Position numbers and translations under genes: made by a program | NCBI GenBank assembly: GCA_035635555.1 | Contig: DASQAT010000037.1 | Location: 1-64,000 of the forward strand | Source of the DNA: Candidatus Dormiibacterota bacterium | Lineage (GTDB): Bacteria; Acidobacteriota; Polarisedimenticolia; Gp22-AA2 | Reading direction: 5' to 3' | Length of the DNA stretch: 64,000 nt | Shown: positions 34,440 through 43,078 of the stretch, one piece after another | Numbering within the stretch: position 1 is the stretch's first letter | Layout of the letters: every line of letters starts with the position of its first letter | Notes under the pieces: model-generated | What the model saw: the letters and a program-made list of their open reading frames with translations, nothing else | Database searches by the model: none | What the model was told of the DNA's origin: nothing

Positions 34440-35819
34440 TCAAGCGCGGGCACGGTAGGCGCGCCAATAGGCCTGGCCCGACTCCGGCAGGGTGTAGATC
34501 GGGTCGTAGTACTCGTGGCGCTTTGCGAGCGCGCCGTCGTCGTCCGACTCGAGGGCGGTGCGGTAGTTCTTCGTCCAGAAGGTGATCCCCTTCTCGCGGT
34601 CGTAGTCCTTGATCTGGTGCACCCAGCGCTTGCCGACGAACGGCACGTCGCAGACGATGCGCGGCGTGGCGAAGCCGGGGAGATACCCCATGATGTCGTG
34701 CTGCAGCTGCTGGGCCTCGTGCACCGCCAGCCGCCAGTGCTCGCTGTTCGGGATCATGTCGCACATGTAGAAGTAGTACGGCATGATCCGCGCGTGGTCG
34801 AGCAGGGTGAAGCACAGATCCAGCAGCGCCTTGGCGCTGGCGTTCACGCCGCGCATCAGCACCCCCTGGTTGCGCACGTCGCGGAACCCCATGTCGAGCA
34901 GGTGCACGACCGCCTTGGCCACGAGGGGCGTGAGCGACTCGGCGTGGTTCACGTGCGTGTGCACCGCGAGGTCGACGCCGCGCTCCCGCGCCTTTTTCGC
35001 CAGCCGCTCGAGACCGCGCAGGACGTCGTCCTGCAGGAAATGCTGCGGCAGGGCCATCAGCCCCTTGGTCGCCAGGCGGATGTCGCGGATGGTGTCGATG
35101 TCCATGAGGCGCGACACGAAGTTCTCGAGCACGGAGATCGGCAGGTTGGCGATGTCGCCGCCCGACACCACGACGTCGCGCACCTGCGGCGTCTTGCGCA
35201 GGTGATCGAGAATCTGCGTGTAGCGGTCCTTCTGCTGGATGCTGAACTTGTGCTTCTCCACTTGAGGCACGTCGTTGCCGACGAGATCCATGCGCGTGCA
35301 GTGGCCGCAGTACTGCGGGCAGGTGGACAGGAGCTCCGCCAGGACCTTCGTCGGGTAGCGGTGCGTCAGCCCCTCGACCACCCACATGTCGGCCTCGTGC
35401 AGGCTGTCGCGCTGCGACTTCGGATGGCTGGGCCAGTCCGGGTCCCGGTCCTCGAACGCGGGGAGCATGTAGCGGCGCACGGGATCGTTCCACAGGTCCT
35501 CGACCTGCATCGTGTTGAGCATCTGCGGCGGCACCAGGAGCGACATCGTGGCGCGCTCCTTCTGGTCCCGCTCGATCCCCGCCGCCAGGGATTCGGGCAG
35601 CAGCGGCCCGAGGGCCTCGCCGAGCTCCTTCAGGTTCTTGACCGTGTTCTTGCGCTGCCACAGGGCGCTCTCCCACTCGGCCTGCGTGGTGTCCCGGTAC
35701 CCGGGGATGCGCCGCCAGTCCGGCTCGACGAACGGTCGCCTGAGGGGGTACTCGAAAGGCTGGTGGGACGGCGTGGCGGGCCTCAAGGCCGTCGTCGTGC
35801 GTGGGGTGTGATCGCTCAT
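34440..35819 (-). CDS. kamA: KamA-family radical SAM protein (lysine 2,3-aminomutase-like)
   Basis: Radical SAM and PLP-dependent aminomutase family. The iron-sulfur cluster cysteines are C167, C171 and C174 in TCPQYCGHCTR. The SAM/PLP-region motifs VVVSGGDIANLP, HTHVNHAESLTP and QGVLMRGVNASAKAL are present. Length of 459 residues fits KamA/EpmB-type enzymes. Neither lysine-fermentation genes nor epmA are adjacent, so the substrate could be free lysine (beta-lysine osmolyte) or another amino acid. ATG start at 35819. Confidence 0.88.
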   Translation of the reverse strand: MSDHTPRTTTALRPATPSHQPFEYPLRRPFVEPDWRRIPGYRDTTQAEWESALWQRKNTVKNLKELGEALGPLLPESLAAGIERDQKERATMSLLVPPQMLNTMQVEDLWNDPVRRYMLPAFEDRDPDWPSHPKSQRDSLHEADMWVVEGLTHRYPTKVLAELLSTCPQYCGHCTRMDLVGNDVPQVEKHKFSIQQKDRYTQILDHLRKTPQVRDVVVSGGDIANLPISVLENFVSRLMDIDTIRDIRLATKGLMALPQHFLQDDVLRGLERLAKKARERGVDLAVHTHVNHAESLTPLVAKAVVHLLDMGFRDVRNQGVLMRGVNASAKALLDLCFTLLDHARIMPYYFYMCDMIPNSEHWRLAVHEAQQLQHDIMGYLPGFATPRIVCDVPFVGKRWVHQIKDYDREKGITFWTKNYRTALESDDDGALAKRHEYYDPIYTLPESGQAYWRAYRARA

Positions 35820-36006
35820 TCCGCTGGCCTCGCGCCCGGTTTCGGATTGTGCAACGCTGTTTCCGTGGCGCCGTCCATTGTCTCAGGAACCGGCCCCCTT
35901 CGCAAGCGCGGGGCGGGACCCCTTCGGCGTCATTATAAGTAGTGCCCAAAGCGGCCCTCGGGCAAGCGCGGCGGCGGGTCGAGGGGGGCCTGTATAATGC
36001 GCCCCC

Positions 36007-36954
36007 ATGGCCGTGCTCCTCTTCTCCCACCTGCGCAAGGCCTACGCGGCGACCGTCGCGGTCTACGATGTCACGTTCGAGGTCCGCCCGGGAGAGGTGT
36101 TCGGGCTCCTGGGCCCGAACGGGGCGGGGAAGACGACCCTCATCCGCATGCTCATCGACATCATCGCGCCGGACGCGGGGGAGATCCTCCTGGACGGCCG
36201 CCCGCTGTCGCGCGCCGACCGCGGGCGCATCGGCTACCTGCCGGAGGAGCGGGGTCTGTACCGCAAGGAGAAGGTCCTCGACATCCTGGTCTACTTCGGG
36301 ATGCTGAAGGGTCTCGACAGGGGCGCCGCCCGCGCCCGATCGCTCGAATGGCTCTCCAGGGTCGGCCTGCCCGAGGCGGCCGGACGCCGGGCGGACTCTC
36401 TCTCGAAGGGGATGCAGCAGAAGGTTCAGATCGCCGGGGCGCTTCTGCACGATCCCGCCATCCTGGTGATGGACGAGCCGTTCACGGGGCTTGACCCGCT
36501 GAACGCCGTGCTCGTCAAGGACCTGCTGCGGGAGAGACGGGACCGGGGGAGCCTGGTCATCCTGTCGACGCACCAGATGCCGATGGTGGAGGAGCTGTGC
36601 GACCGCGTGGCGATGATCGATCGCGGGCGGCTGGTGCTGTACGGCGACCTGGATGAGATCCGACGCAGCCACGGTGAGTCGATCGTGCTCGTCGATACCG
36701 ACGCCGACCTCGGGGCGCTGCCGATCGTGGCGCGCGTCGAGCGCCAGGGGGGGCTGCATCGAGTCGTCCTGCGGGACGGATCGCGACCGCGCGATCTGAT
36801 GGCGCTCCTGCAGGAGCGGCGGATCGCCGTCGATCATTTCGAGGCCCTGCGCACGCCGGTGGAGGAGATCTTCGTGCGCACCGTCCGCTCGCAGGGGGGA
36901 GTTCCCGCGCCGCCGCCGGTTCTCGCGGCGTCCCACCCGGTCGAGCCGGCGTGA
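36007..36954 (+). CDS. ABC transporter ATP-binding protein (NatA-like)
   Basis: A 315-residue ATPase. Walker A LLGPNGAGKTTLIRM, signature DSLSKGMQQKVQIAGALLHDP, Walker B ILVMDEPFTGLDP and H-loop LSTHQMPMVEELC are intact, with a DUF4162-like C-terminal extension. The next gene is its permease, overlapping as GTGA. Homologues export sodium or unknown compounds; the substrate is not known. Confidence 0.9.
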   Translation: MAVLLFSHLRKAYAATVAVYDVTFEVRPGEVFGLLGPNGAGKTTLIRMLIDIIAPDAGEILLDGRPLSRADRGRIGYLPEERGLYRKEKVLDILVYFGMLKGLDRGAARARSLEWLSRVGLPEAAGRRADSLSKGMQQKVQIAGALLHDPAILVMDEPFTGLDPLNAVLVKDLLRERRDRGSLVILSTHQMPMVEELCDRVAMIDRGRLVLYGDLDEIRRSHGESIVLVDTDADLGALPIVARVERQGGLHRVVLRDGSRPRDLMALLQERRIAVDHFEALRTPVEEIFVRTVRSQGGVPAPPPVLAASHPVEPA

Positions 36955-38294
36955 GCAAGGTCGGCGTCGTCGCGGGCCGGGAGTTCCTCTCGACGGTGAA
37001 GCGCCGCTCGTACCTCATCGTCACCTTCGGCATGCCGTTCTTCCTGAGCGCCTACGTCGCGATCGTCGGCCTGCTGCCGGCCTATTTCATGAGCCGGTCC
37101 GGGACATCGGTCAAGCCGATCGGCATCGTGGACCTCGCGCGCGTCGTCCGCCCGGAGGTGATCGACGTGGTCGCGAAGGAGCACGACGTCGCGGCACGCG
37201 TGGCCGGCGAGCTGGTGCGGCGCGTGGCGCCCGGCGCTTCCAGCGACAGCGCCGTCACGTCTCTGCTCGAGGAGTTCGTGCGGCCGCTGGCGTTCGTCAA
37301 GGTCGCCTCGAAGGACGAGGCGCTGCGGCAGCTGCGGGACGGTGTCGTGCAGCGCGTCTTCGTGCTGCCCGTCGACTACATCGGGAGCGGCGCCGTCGAG
37401 ACGTACCAGACGGAAGCCGCGCCCATGACGAGAGGCTCGGAGCGGGCCGAGCGGGCCCTGGCCAGGATCCTTCGCCAGTCCCTGGCGGCCGGACGCGTGC
37501 CCGAGGACGTCGGCACGCGTCTGGAGCAGCCGATCGACTCGTCGGCGTCATCCTCGTTCCTGGTGCGCGCGGACGGCGGCGTGGAGCCGGACAGGGCGAG
37601 CGAGCGGATCGCGCGTCTGGTCATCCCCGGTGTTTTCGCGATCCTCCTGCTCATGTCCCTTCTCACGACCGCCGGCTACCTCCTGCAGGGTGTGGTGGAG
37701 GAGAAGGAGAACCGCGTCATCGAGGTGATCCTGTCGTCGGTGACGCCGCAGGACCTGCTGTTCGGAAAACTTCTCGGGCTCGGGGCCGCGGGGCTGCTCC
37801 AGCTGGGAGTGTGGGTGACGGTGGCCGGCCTCGCCTCGAGCCTCCTCGCGGCGGCGGCGCTCGCCTATTTGAACTGGAGCCTGTTCCTGTTCTGCCTGCT
37901 GTTCTTCATCGGCGGGTACATGATGGTGGGCAGCCTGATGACGGGCACCGGTGCGCTGGGCACGAATGCCCGCGAGAGCCAGCAGTTCTCCGTGATCTGG
38001 ACGCTGTGCCTGGTGATCCCGCCGGCCGTCACGTGGATGCTGATCGTGGACGATCCGAACAGCTGGATGGCGCGCGTTCTCGGCTGGTTCCCGCTGACGG
38101 GTCCGATCACGATGATGATCCGCCTCGGCACCGGGAAGGTTCCGGCCTGGGACGCCGCGGTGGCGCTCGCGTGCCTGGCCGCGGGAGTCTACCTCAGCAT
38201 CCGCGGCTCGGCCGCGCTCTTCCGGCTCGGCCTCCTGATGTACGGCAAGCGTCCGTCACTGCGCGAGATCGTCCGCCAGCTCAGACACGCCTGA
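36951..38294 (+). CDS. ABC-2 type permease (NatB-like)
   Basis: A 447-residue permease with one N-terminal membrane helix, a large extracytoplasmic domain (about residues 45-220), then five to six helices starting LVIPGVFAILLLMSLLTTAGYLLQGVVEEKENRVIEVILSSV, the characteristic ABC-2 motif. GTG start coupled to the ATPase gene. Its 3' end overlaps the convergent capA gene by 39 bases. Confidence 0.88.
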   Translation: MSKVGVVAGREFLSTVKRRSYLIVTFGMPFFLSAYVAIVGLLPAYFMSRSGTSVKPIGIVDLARVVRPEVIDVVAKEHDVAARVAGELVRRVAPGASSDSAVTSLLEEFVRPLAFVKVASKDEALRQLRDGVVQRVFVLPVDYIGSGAVETYQTEAAPMTRGSERAERALARILRQSLAAGRVPEDVGTRLEQPIDSSASSSFLVRADGGVEPDRASERIARLVIPGVFAILLLMSLLTTAGYLLQGVVEEKENRVIEVILSSVTPQDLLFGKLLGLGAAGLLQLGVWVTVAGLASSLLAAAALAYLNWSLFLFCLLFFIGGYMMVGSLMTGTGALGTNARESQQFSVIWTLCLVIPPAVTWMLIVDDPNSWMARVLGWFPLTGPITMMIRLGTGKVPAWDAAVALACLAAGVYLSIRGSAALFRLGLLMYGKRPSLREIVRQLRHA

Positions 38295-39413
38295 GCTCCG
38301 CTTCAGGCGCAGGGTGCCGCGCCCCGCCTCGATCCGCAGCTCGGGCCCTGTCGGCCCCGAGATATCCACCAGCCGGCGGAGCGCTCTATCCGCAGCCCCT
38401 CCCCGGAGCACTTTCGGCTGGTAGCGCACGCGCGGATCGCGGTTCTTCACGTACAGGGGAAAGGCGCTCACGACGGTCTCGTCATCCTCGAATCGAACGG
38501 CGATCAGCAGACCCTCGGCATGGCTGTTGCGGGACCCGAAGGTGAAATTCCCGACGCTGTAGAAGATCGGGCAGCCGTGGTAGATCTCGAACGGCTGCAC
38601 GATGTGAGGGTGATGACCGATCACCACGTCGGCGCCGCAGTCCACGGCGAATCGTGCCTTGGCTCTGTTCTCGGGGGAGGGCTCGCGATAATAGGGAACA
38701 CCCCAGTGGAACGTGACCACGACCCTGTCCACTCTTTCCCGGAGTGCGCCGATATCGGCCTTCAAGGCCTCCGGCGTGTCCATCGCGGCGCCCGGCAGAT
38801 CGGCCGTCGCCGCGCACCTCTCGTTCCAGTAATATCCGAGGAGACCGACCCGCCAGGGACCCGCCCGCCGGATCAGCGGCCGGTGAGCCGCCGACCGGTC
38901 GACCCCGGCGCCGATCGCGTCCGCCCCCGCTGACGCCAGCGCATGGAGTGTCTCGATGACTCCGTCGCGTCCGCAATCCAGCGCATGGTTGTTGGCGAGC
39001 GTCAGCACGCTGATCCTCGCTCGAGTCAGCGCGGCGGCCAGTCCCGGATTGACCTTGTAGGAGTAGTTCCGGGGCTCCTTGGCGGCATTTCGCGCCAGAG
39101 GCCCCTCGAGGTTCCCGAGGACGATGAAGGCGCTCTTGAGGAGCGGGAGAACGGCCTCGAAGGGGTAGTCGTTGTCTCCGCCTCGCAGTGCCTTCCTGGC
39201 GTGATCGCCGAGCATGATGTCCCCGACGGCGACGACGGAGAACGGCGGCTCTCCCAGGGCGGTGAGATGCGCGTCGAGGTCCGTCGGGGTGTAAAGGTCT
39301 TCCGAGACCGGGATCTCCTCGGGCGGGAGGTGTCGCAGCAGGATCTGCATGTTCCGTTCGCCGGCATCGGGCGGGGCTGCGTCCCATGATCGATCGGCGG
39401 GGGGGCGACTCAC
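38256..39413 (-). CDS. CapA family metallophosphatase-fold protein
   Basis: PGA_cap (CapA) family, 385 residues. Motifs are VAVGDIMLGDHARKAL, LGNLEGPLAR, LTLANNHALDCGRDGV, VTFHWGVPYY and VIGHHPHIVQPFEIYHGCPIFYSVGNF, all fitting the metallophosphoesterase-like fold of proteins needed for poly-gamma-glutamate capsules. No signal peptide is seen, unlike Bacillus CapA. The last gene of a five-gene minus-strand unit; its GTG overlaps the barrel-protein stop. The true polymer or substrate is unknown. Confidence 0.87.
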   Translation of the reverse strand: MSRPPADRSWDAAPPDAGERNMQILLRHLPPEEIPVSEDLYTPTDLDAHLTALGEPPFSVVAVGDIMLGDHARKALRGGDNDYPFEAVLPLLKSAFIVLGNLEGPLARNAAKEPRNYSYKVNPGLAAALTRARISVLTLANNHALDCGRDGVIETLHALASAGADAIGAGVDRSAAHRPLIRRAGPWRVGLLGYYWNERCAATADLPGAAMDTPEALKADIGALRERVDRVVVTFHWGVPYYREPSPENRAKARFAVDCGADVVIGHHPHIVQPFEIYHGCPIFYSVGNFTFGSRNSHAEGLLIAVRFEDDETVVSAFPLYVKNRDPRVRYQPKVLRGGAADRALRRLVDISGPTGPELRIEAGRGTLRLKRSSGVSELADDLAQ

Positions 39414-40585
39414 GGCGTCATCCTCTCTCTGTCGCCTGTGCCGAACGCGTACCCGAAGGTCGCCGTATAGAGATTCTCGTCGTAGTCGGTGGCGTCGCTC
39501 GGGTCGGACGTCAGCCCGGCCGCGGCGAAATGTGATCGATTGACATCGCGCTCCGCCGCCACGGCCAGGAACCAGCCTCCATTCAGGTCGGCGCGGAAGG
39601 TGAGCGTCGTGTAGCTGCGCCTGTCCGTGCGGTCGAAGTGGAAGGCGTCATTCACGTCCGTCGTGACATACGTGCGCTTCTCCCCTTCGTACTCCGCGCT
39701 GAGGGACTTCCTGCGTCCCTTTGCGCCCCAGCGCCAGCGCCCCGCTATCGTGAGGACGTTCCGACGGCTGGAGACGTCGTCGTGGATGAACGGATCACCC
39801 TGGCTGCCGCGGGCGTGCAGATCTTCCCTGCGGAAGGTCGCGACCAGGCGGAGCCGGCCGCCCGCGAGCGGCGTCCAGATCGGCCCCGCGGAGTAGTACG
39901 GCATCCGGCTGTCGCGCTCGTTGAAGAAATGGTCGTAGTTGCGCTCCTCGTTCCCCCCCGCCACCTCGATCCAGAGCCGGTCGGGCAGGATCGCCTGGTC
40001 CAGTTCGACCTGCCGGATCACCTTCTTGTACCTGGTCTCGAGGCGACGCACGGGGCTGGTCAGAGGGACGACACCCTCCTCGACGGCGATGTCGCTGACC
40101 ATGTTGCGGCTGTAAAAGCTGGGGAGAAGACTGGAGCTGAGGCGAACCGTGGTCGTGTGCCTGCCGCCGTGAAGCGGTTGCAGGACCGCGAAACGGTAGG
40201 ACTCGTAGTCCTTGATCGGGTTGTCCCGGTATCGATAGAACGATCCGTCGAGGCTGAAACCCGTCGGCAGATCGCGCAGCCACTTCGCGCGCAGGCCGAC
40301 GGACAAGCGAGGGGTCGATACGAAATCGTCGGCGGTGTCGATCGAGAAGCGGTTGGACGCGAGGTTGCGGGCCTCCTGCGTCGGGGACGGGTGCTGCAGG
40401 CGGTCGAGGTCGCGTTGCGAAAGCTGAATGATGTTATCGTCGTACCTCTCGTCGAGCGCGAGACGCAGGTTCCAACTCGTCTCCGCCGCCCACGCTGGCG
40501 GTGGCGGCACCACGGTCGGGACCGACAGGACGAACGCCGCCAGTCCGATGGTGCGCACCCACGATCGGCCTGGCGCGGAGTCCAC
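39410..40585 (-). CDS. Predicted outer-membrane beta-barrel protein
   Basis: A 391-residue exported protein: signal peptide (about residues 1-34, ending AWAAE), then alternating aromatic/polar strands such as FSLDGSFYRYRDN, LRLVATFRREDLHARG and SYTTLTFRADLNGGWFLAVAAERD, ending in TATFGYAFGTGD. I do not recognise the family. It sits between the CapA gene and a repeat-protein gene, three bases after the latter, so it likely forms the outer-membrane part of the same system. Confidence 0.72.
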   Translation of the reverse strand: MDSAPGRSWVRTIGLAAFVLSVPTVVPPPPAWAAETSWNLRLALDERYDDNIIQLSQRDLDRLQHPSPTQEARNLASNRFSIDTADDFVSTPRLSVGLRAKWLRDLPTGFSLDGSFYRYRDNPIKDYESYRFAVLQPLHGGRHTTTVRLSSSLLPSFYSRNMVSDIAVEEGVVPLTSPVRRLETRYKKVIRQVELDQAILPDRLWIEVAGGNEERNYDHFFNERDSRMPYYSAGPIWTPLAGGRLRLVATFRREDLHARGSQGDPFIHDDVSSRRNVLTIAGRWRWGAKGRRKSLSAEYEGEKRTYVTTDVNDAFHFDRTDRRSYTTLTFRADLNGGWFLAVAAERDVNRSHFAAAGLTSDPSDATDYDENLYTATFGYAFGTGDRERMTP

Positions 40586-40588
40586 CGC

Positions 40589-43078
40589 CTACTCCACCCT
40601 GTAGAAATACGTCATGCCGTCGCCGTCGGCACCCACGTCGGTAAAGGTGGTGGCCCCGGTGATCGCGAGGAGCTGGGTCTGTCCGAATTGACGCGGCGAC
40701 GTGCTGCGGTAGATCGTGTAAGAAGCCTGTCCGGTCGAGGGCCAGGACAGTACGATGCTGAAAGGACCGCGTGTCACCGTGAGATCGATCGGGACGGCCG
40801 CCGGAGTGAAGGTGAACGCCGACGGCAAAACCGCCGTGCCTGAGCCGACATTGCCGACCGCGAGGTCGACTACGACTCCCTGTGGGCCCAGCGGAAAGGC
40901 GGGGGCCAGGGCGTTGATCTGACCGGTGCTCACGACGTCGACGCCGGACAGGGTGAGGCCGCCCAGGGTCACCGTTGCGGCCGGCTGGAAATTGGAACCC
41001 AGGATGGTGACGGGGGTTCCGCCCGACGACGGTCCCGAATTCGGGGCGATCGAGCTCACGCCGGGCAGCAGCGCCTGACCGAGGATGACATCCGGAAGCC
41101 CCACGTCCGACTGCACGGCGACACCATTCACCCTCGCCATCGCCAGGCCGCTCATCGTGACAGGAGGCGTGAAGACAATGTCGTAGGTCCCGGGCGGAAC
41201 GAAGACGCTGTAGAACCCGGTTGCGTCGGTGTTGTCCAGCGACACGATCTGCCGGGTCGTGGTCCCGGACACGTAGAAATTCAAGTCAACCGCCGGGACG
41301 ATCTGCGCCGAGGAGTTGCGGACGAAGCCGGAGACCGCGAAGGCACCGGGGAGCACGGCGTTGAACCCGCTCCTGCTCGCCGTGATCACGACGTTGGGCA
41401 CACGCACCGTAGCCAGAGGTGTGCCCGGGGGTGGAATGAAGTTGACGTTATACGTCCTCGGCGGCACGACCACGCTGTAGTTGCCGCTGGCGTCGGTGTT
41501 GTCGTGTGGTGTCTCGGACTTGAGGCCGGTGTAGACGTCGAAAAAGCTGAGGTCCGCCGTGTCCACCGGTAAACCGAGCGAGTCCGTCACCTGGCCGGAA
41601 ACCACGAACCCCTGCTCGAGCAGCACGTCACCCAGGTTCCGATCTCCGCTGACGCCGACGCCGAACAGCCGCTTGGCCGCCAGATTGGTCGTCGCGGGCT
41701 CGAAGCGGACGTCGTAGTTTCCCGGCACGACCACGACCGCGAAATTTCCAGCGCTGTCGGTGTGGTGATGGCCGACGAACAGCTTGTTGGTGGCGCTGCC
41801 CGCCAGGAAGAAGGTCAGATCGACGTTGGCGATCGGCGCGCGGGCGACCGTGATGCTCCTTCCCGTCACGAGGAAGCCGTCCGGGAACTGGACGGTCGGC
41901 AGGGGCGGGGGATTGTTGTTGATTCCGACGCCCGCAACCCGCACGGCGACCAGGCGCTGCGTCACCGGCGGGCAGCCCGTCGTTAACGGCGGGAAGTAAT
42001 CGATGGTGTAGGTGTCGCTAGCAGGGATGACGGCACTGTAGGCGCCCGTGGCGTCCGTATGGTCGTCCCAGGTCAGAACCTGCACGAGCTTGTTGGTCAC
42101 GGGGTCGCTGTGAAAGTAATTCGTGTTGGCCTCGGACACGGGTGTGCCCCGCGTGTCCGTCACCATGCCCTTCACCAGAACGCCCCCCGCGAGATTGACG
42201 CGGGGAAGCGTCATGTCGGCGGCCACGGTGACGGGGGCGGATTCCTGGGCGACGAGCAGAGTACATTTCTCGGGCTTGGTGTCGATGAGATACGTGCCCG
42301 GCGGCACGGCGACCGAGTAGGTGCCCGTGCCGTCGGTGCGATCGTGCGACAGATCGAGAACGATGCCGCTGACCGCGTCGACGACATCGATGTTGACGTT
42401 GATGACCGGGTGTCCGGGTCCCGCTGTGTCATAGACCGTGCTGCTCAGGAGCACGCCCGTGGAGAGGGCCACCGCCGGGAGCGTCGTGTTCCCCGTGATC
42501 GGGACCGAGAGACGGGCGAGGACCAGATAGCGGGTCCCCGACGGAGGGCCGTACCGGACGTCGTACAGGCCGCAGGGAATCGTCGGGACGACCACGCTGT
42601 AGTTGCCAGACAGATCCGTCTTGTCGCGCACGGTGAAGAAACGGTCGCTCGCGCCCGGGGGATAGAAATGGACGTACACGTTCGCCAGCCCGGTGCCGGC
42701 TGCATCCGTCACGCGCCCCGAGATGATGATGCCGAATGGCAGGACGACGGTCGCGAGCGTCCTGCTCGAGGTGAGATCGAAGCTGAGAATCCGTTGTGCC
42801 GCGAACAGGCTGCCCGAAGTGGGAGTGATCTCCAGGTCGTAGATCCCCGCGTTGACGCCCGCCTGGAACGAGCCGGTGGACGACGTGACGTTGTTGATCG
42901 CACCGGCCACGACACCGGTGCAGGAGTCGACGAAATTGATCGTGACGTTGAAGATGCCACCGCCGTTCTGGTCGGTCACCTTGCCGGTCAGCGTGACCAG
43001 CGCCGCCGACGCCGGGTAAGAGAGGGACAGCCAGAGCCCCATCGGAACGATGACTCGACCGAACCTTCCCAGCTTCAT
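40589..43078 (-). CDS. Secreted protein of carboxypeptidase-regulatory-like repeats with TIG and FN3-like domains
   Basis: An 829-residue exported protein (signal peptide ending PASAA). At least seven repeats of about 90 residues follow, each of the form VSGxVTDxxGxPVxxAxLxFF...T..DNTDASGNYSVVVPPGTYDVxFxPP, the CarboxypepD_reg/SdrD-B-like fold. An IPT/TIG domain (ISSIAPNSGPSSGGTPVTILGSNF type, about residues 640-730) and an FN3-like end (SYTIYRSTSP...YFYRVE) complete it. Its ATG overlaps the ABC exporter stop as ATGA. Probably a surface-exposed or fibrous product of the operon. Confidence 0.82.
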   Translation of the reverse strand: MKLGRFGRVIVPMGLWLSLSYPASAALVTLTGKVTDQNGGGIFNVTINFVDSCTGVVAGAINNVTSSTGSFQAGVNAGIYDLEITPTSGSLFAAQRILSFDLTSSRTLATVVLPFGIIISGRVTDAAGTGLANVYVHFYPPGASDRFFTVRDKTDLSGNYSVVVPTIPCGLYDVRYGPPSGTRYLVLARLSVPITGNTTLPAVALSTGVLLSSTVYDTAGPGHPVINVNIDVVDAVSGIVLDLSHDRTDGTGTYSVAVPPGTYLIDTKPEKCTLLVAQESAPVTVAADMTLPRVNLAGGVLVKGMVTDTRGTPVSEANTNYFHSDPVTNKLVQVLTWDDHTDATGAYSAVIPASDTYTIDYFPPLTTGCPPVTQRLVAVRVAGVGINNNPPPLPTVQFPDGFLVTGRSITVARAPIANVDLTFFLAGSATNKLFVGHHHTDSAGNFAVVVVPGNYDVRFEPATTNLAAKRLFGVGVSGDRNLGDVLLEQGFVVSGQVTDSLGLPVDTADLSFFDVYTGLKSETPHDNTDASGNYSVVVPPRTYNVNFIPPPGTPLATVRVPNVVITASRSGFNAVLPGAFAVSGFVRNSSAQIVPAVDLNFYVSGTTTRQIVSLDNTDATGFYSVFVPPGTYDIVFTPPVTMSGLAMARVNGVAVQSDVGLPDVILGQALLPGVSSIAPNSGPSSGGTPVTILGSNFQPAATVTLGGLTLSGVDVVSTGQINALAPAFPLGPQGVVVDLAVGNVGSGTAVLPSAFTFTPAAVPIDLTVTRGPFSIVLSWPSTGQASYTIYRSTSPRQFGQTQLLAITGATTFTDVGADGDGMTYFYRVE

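Noticed and set aside
34369-36936. 855-codon open frame antisense to the ABC ATPase and out of frame with kamA
   Set aside because: Arg/Pro/Ala-rich translation with no domains; a by-product of high GC. KamA and the ATPase have full motif sets in their own frames.
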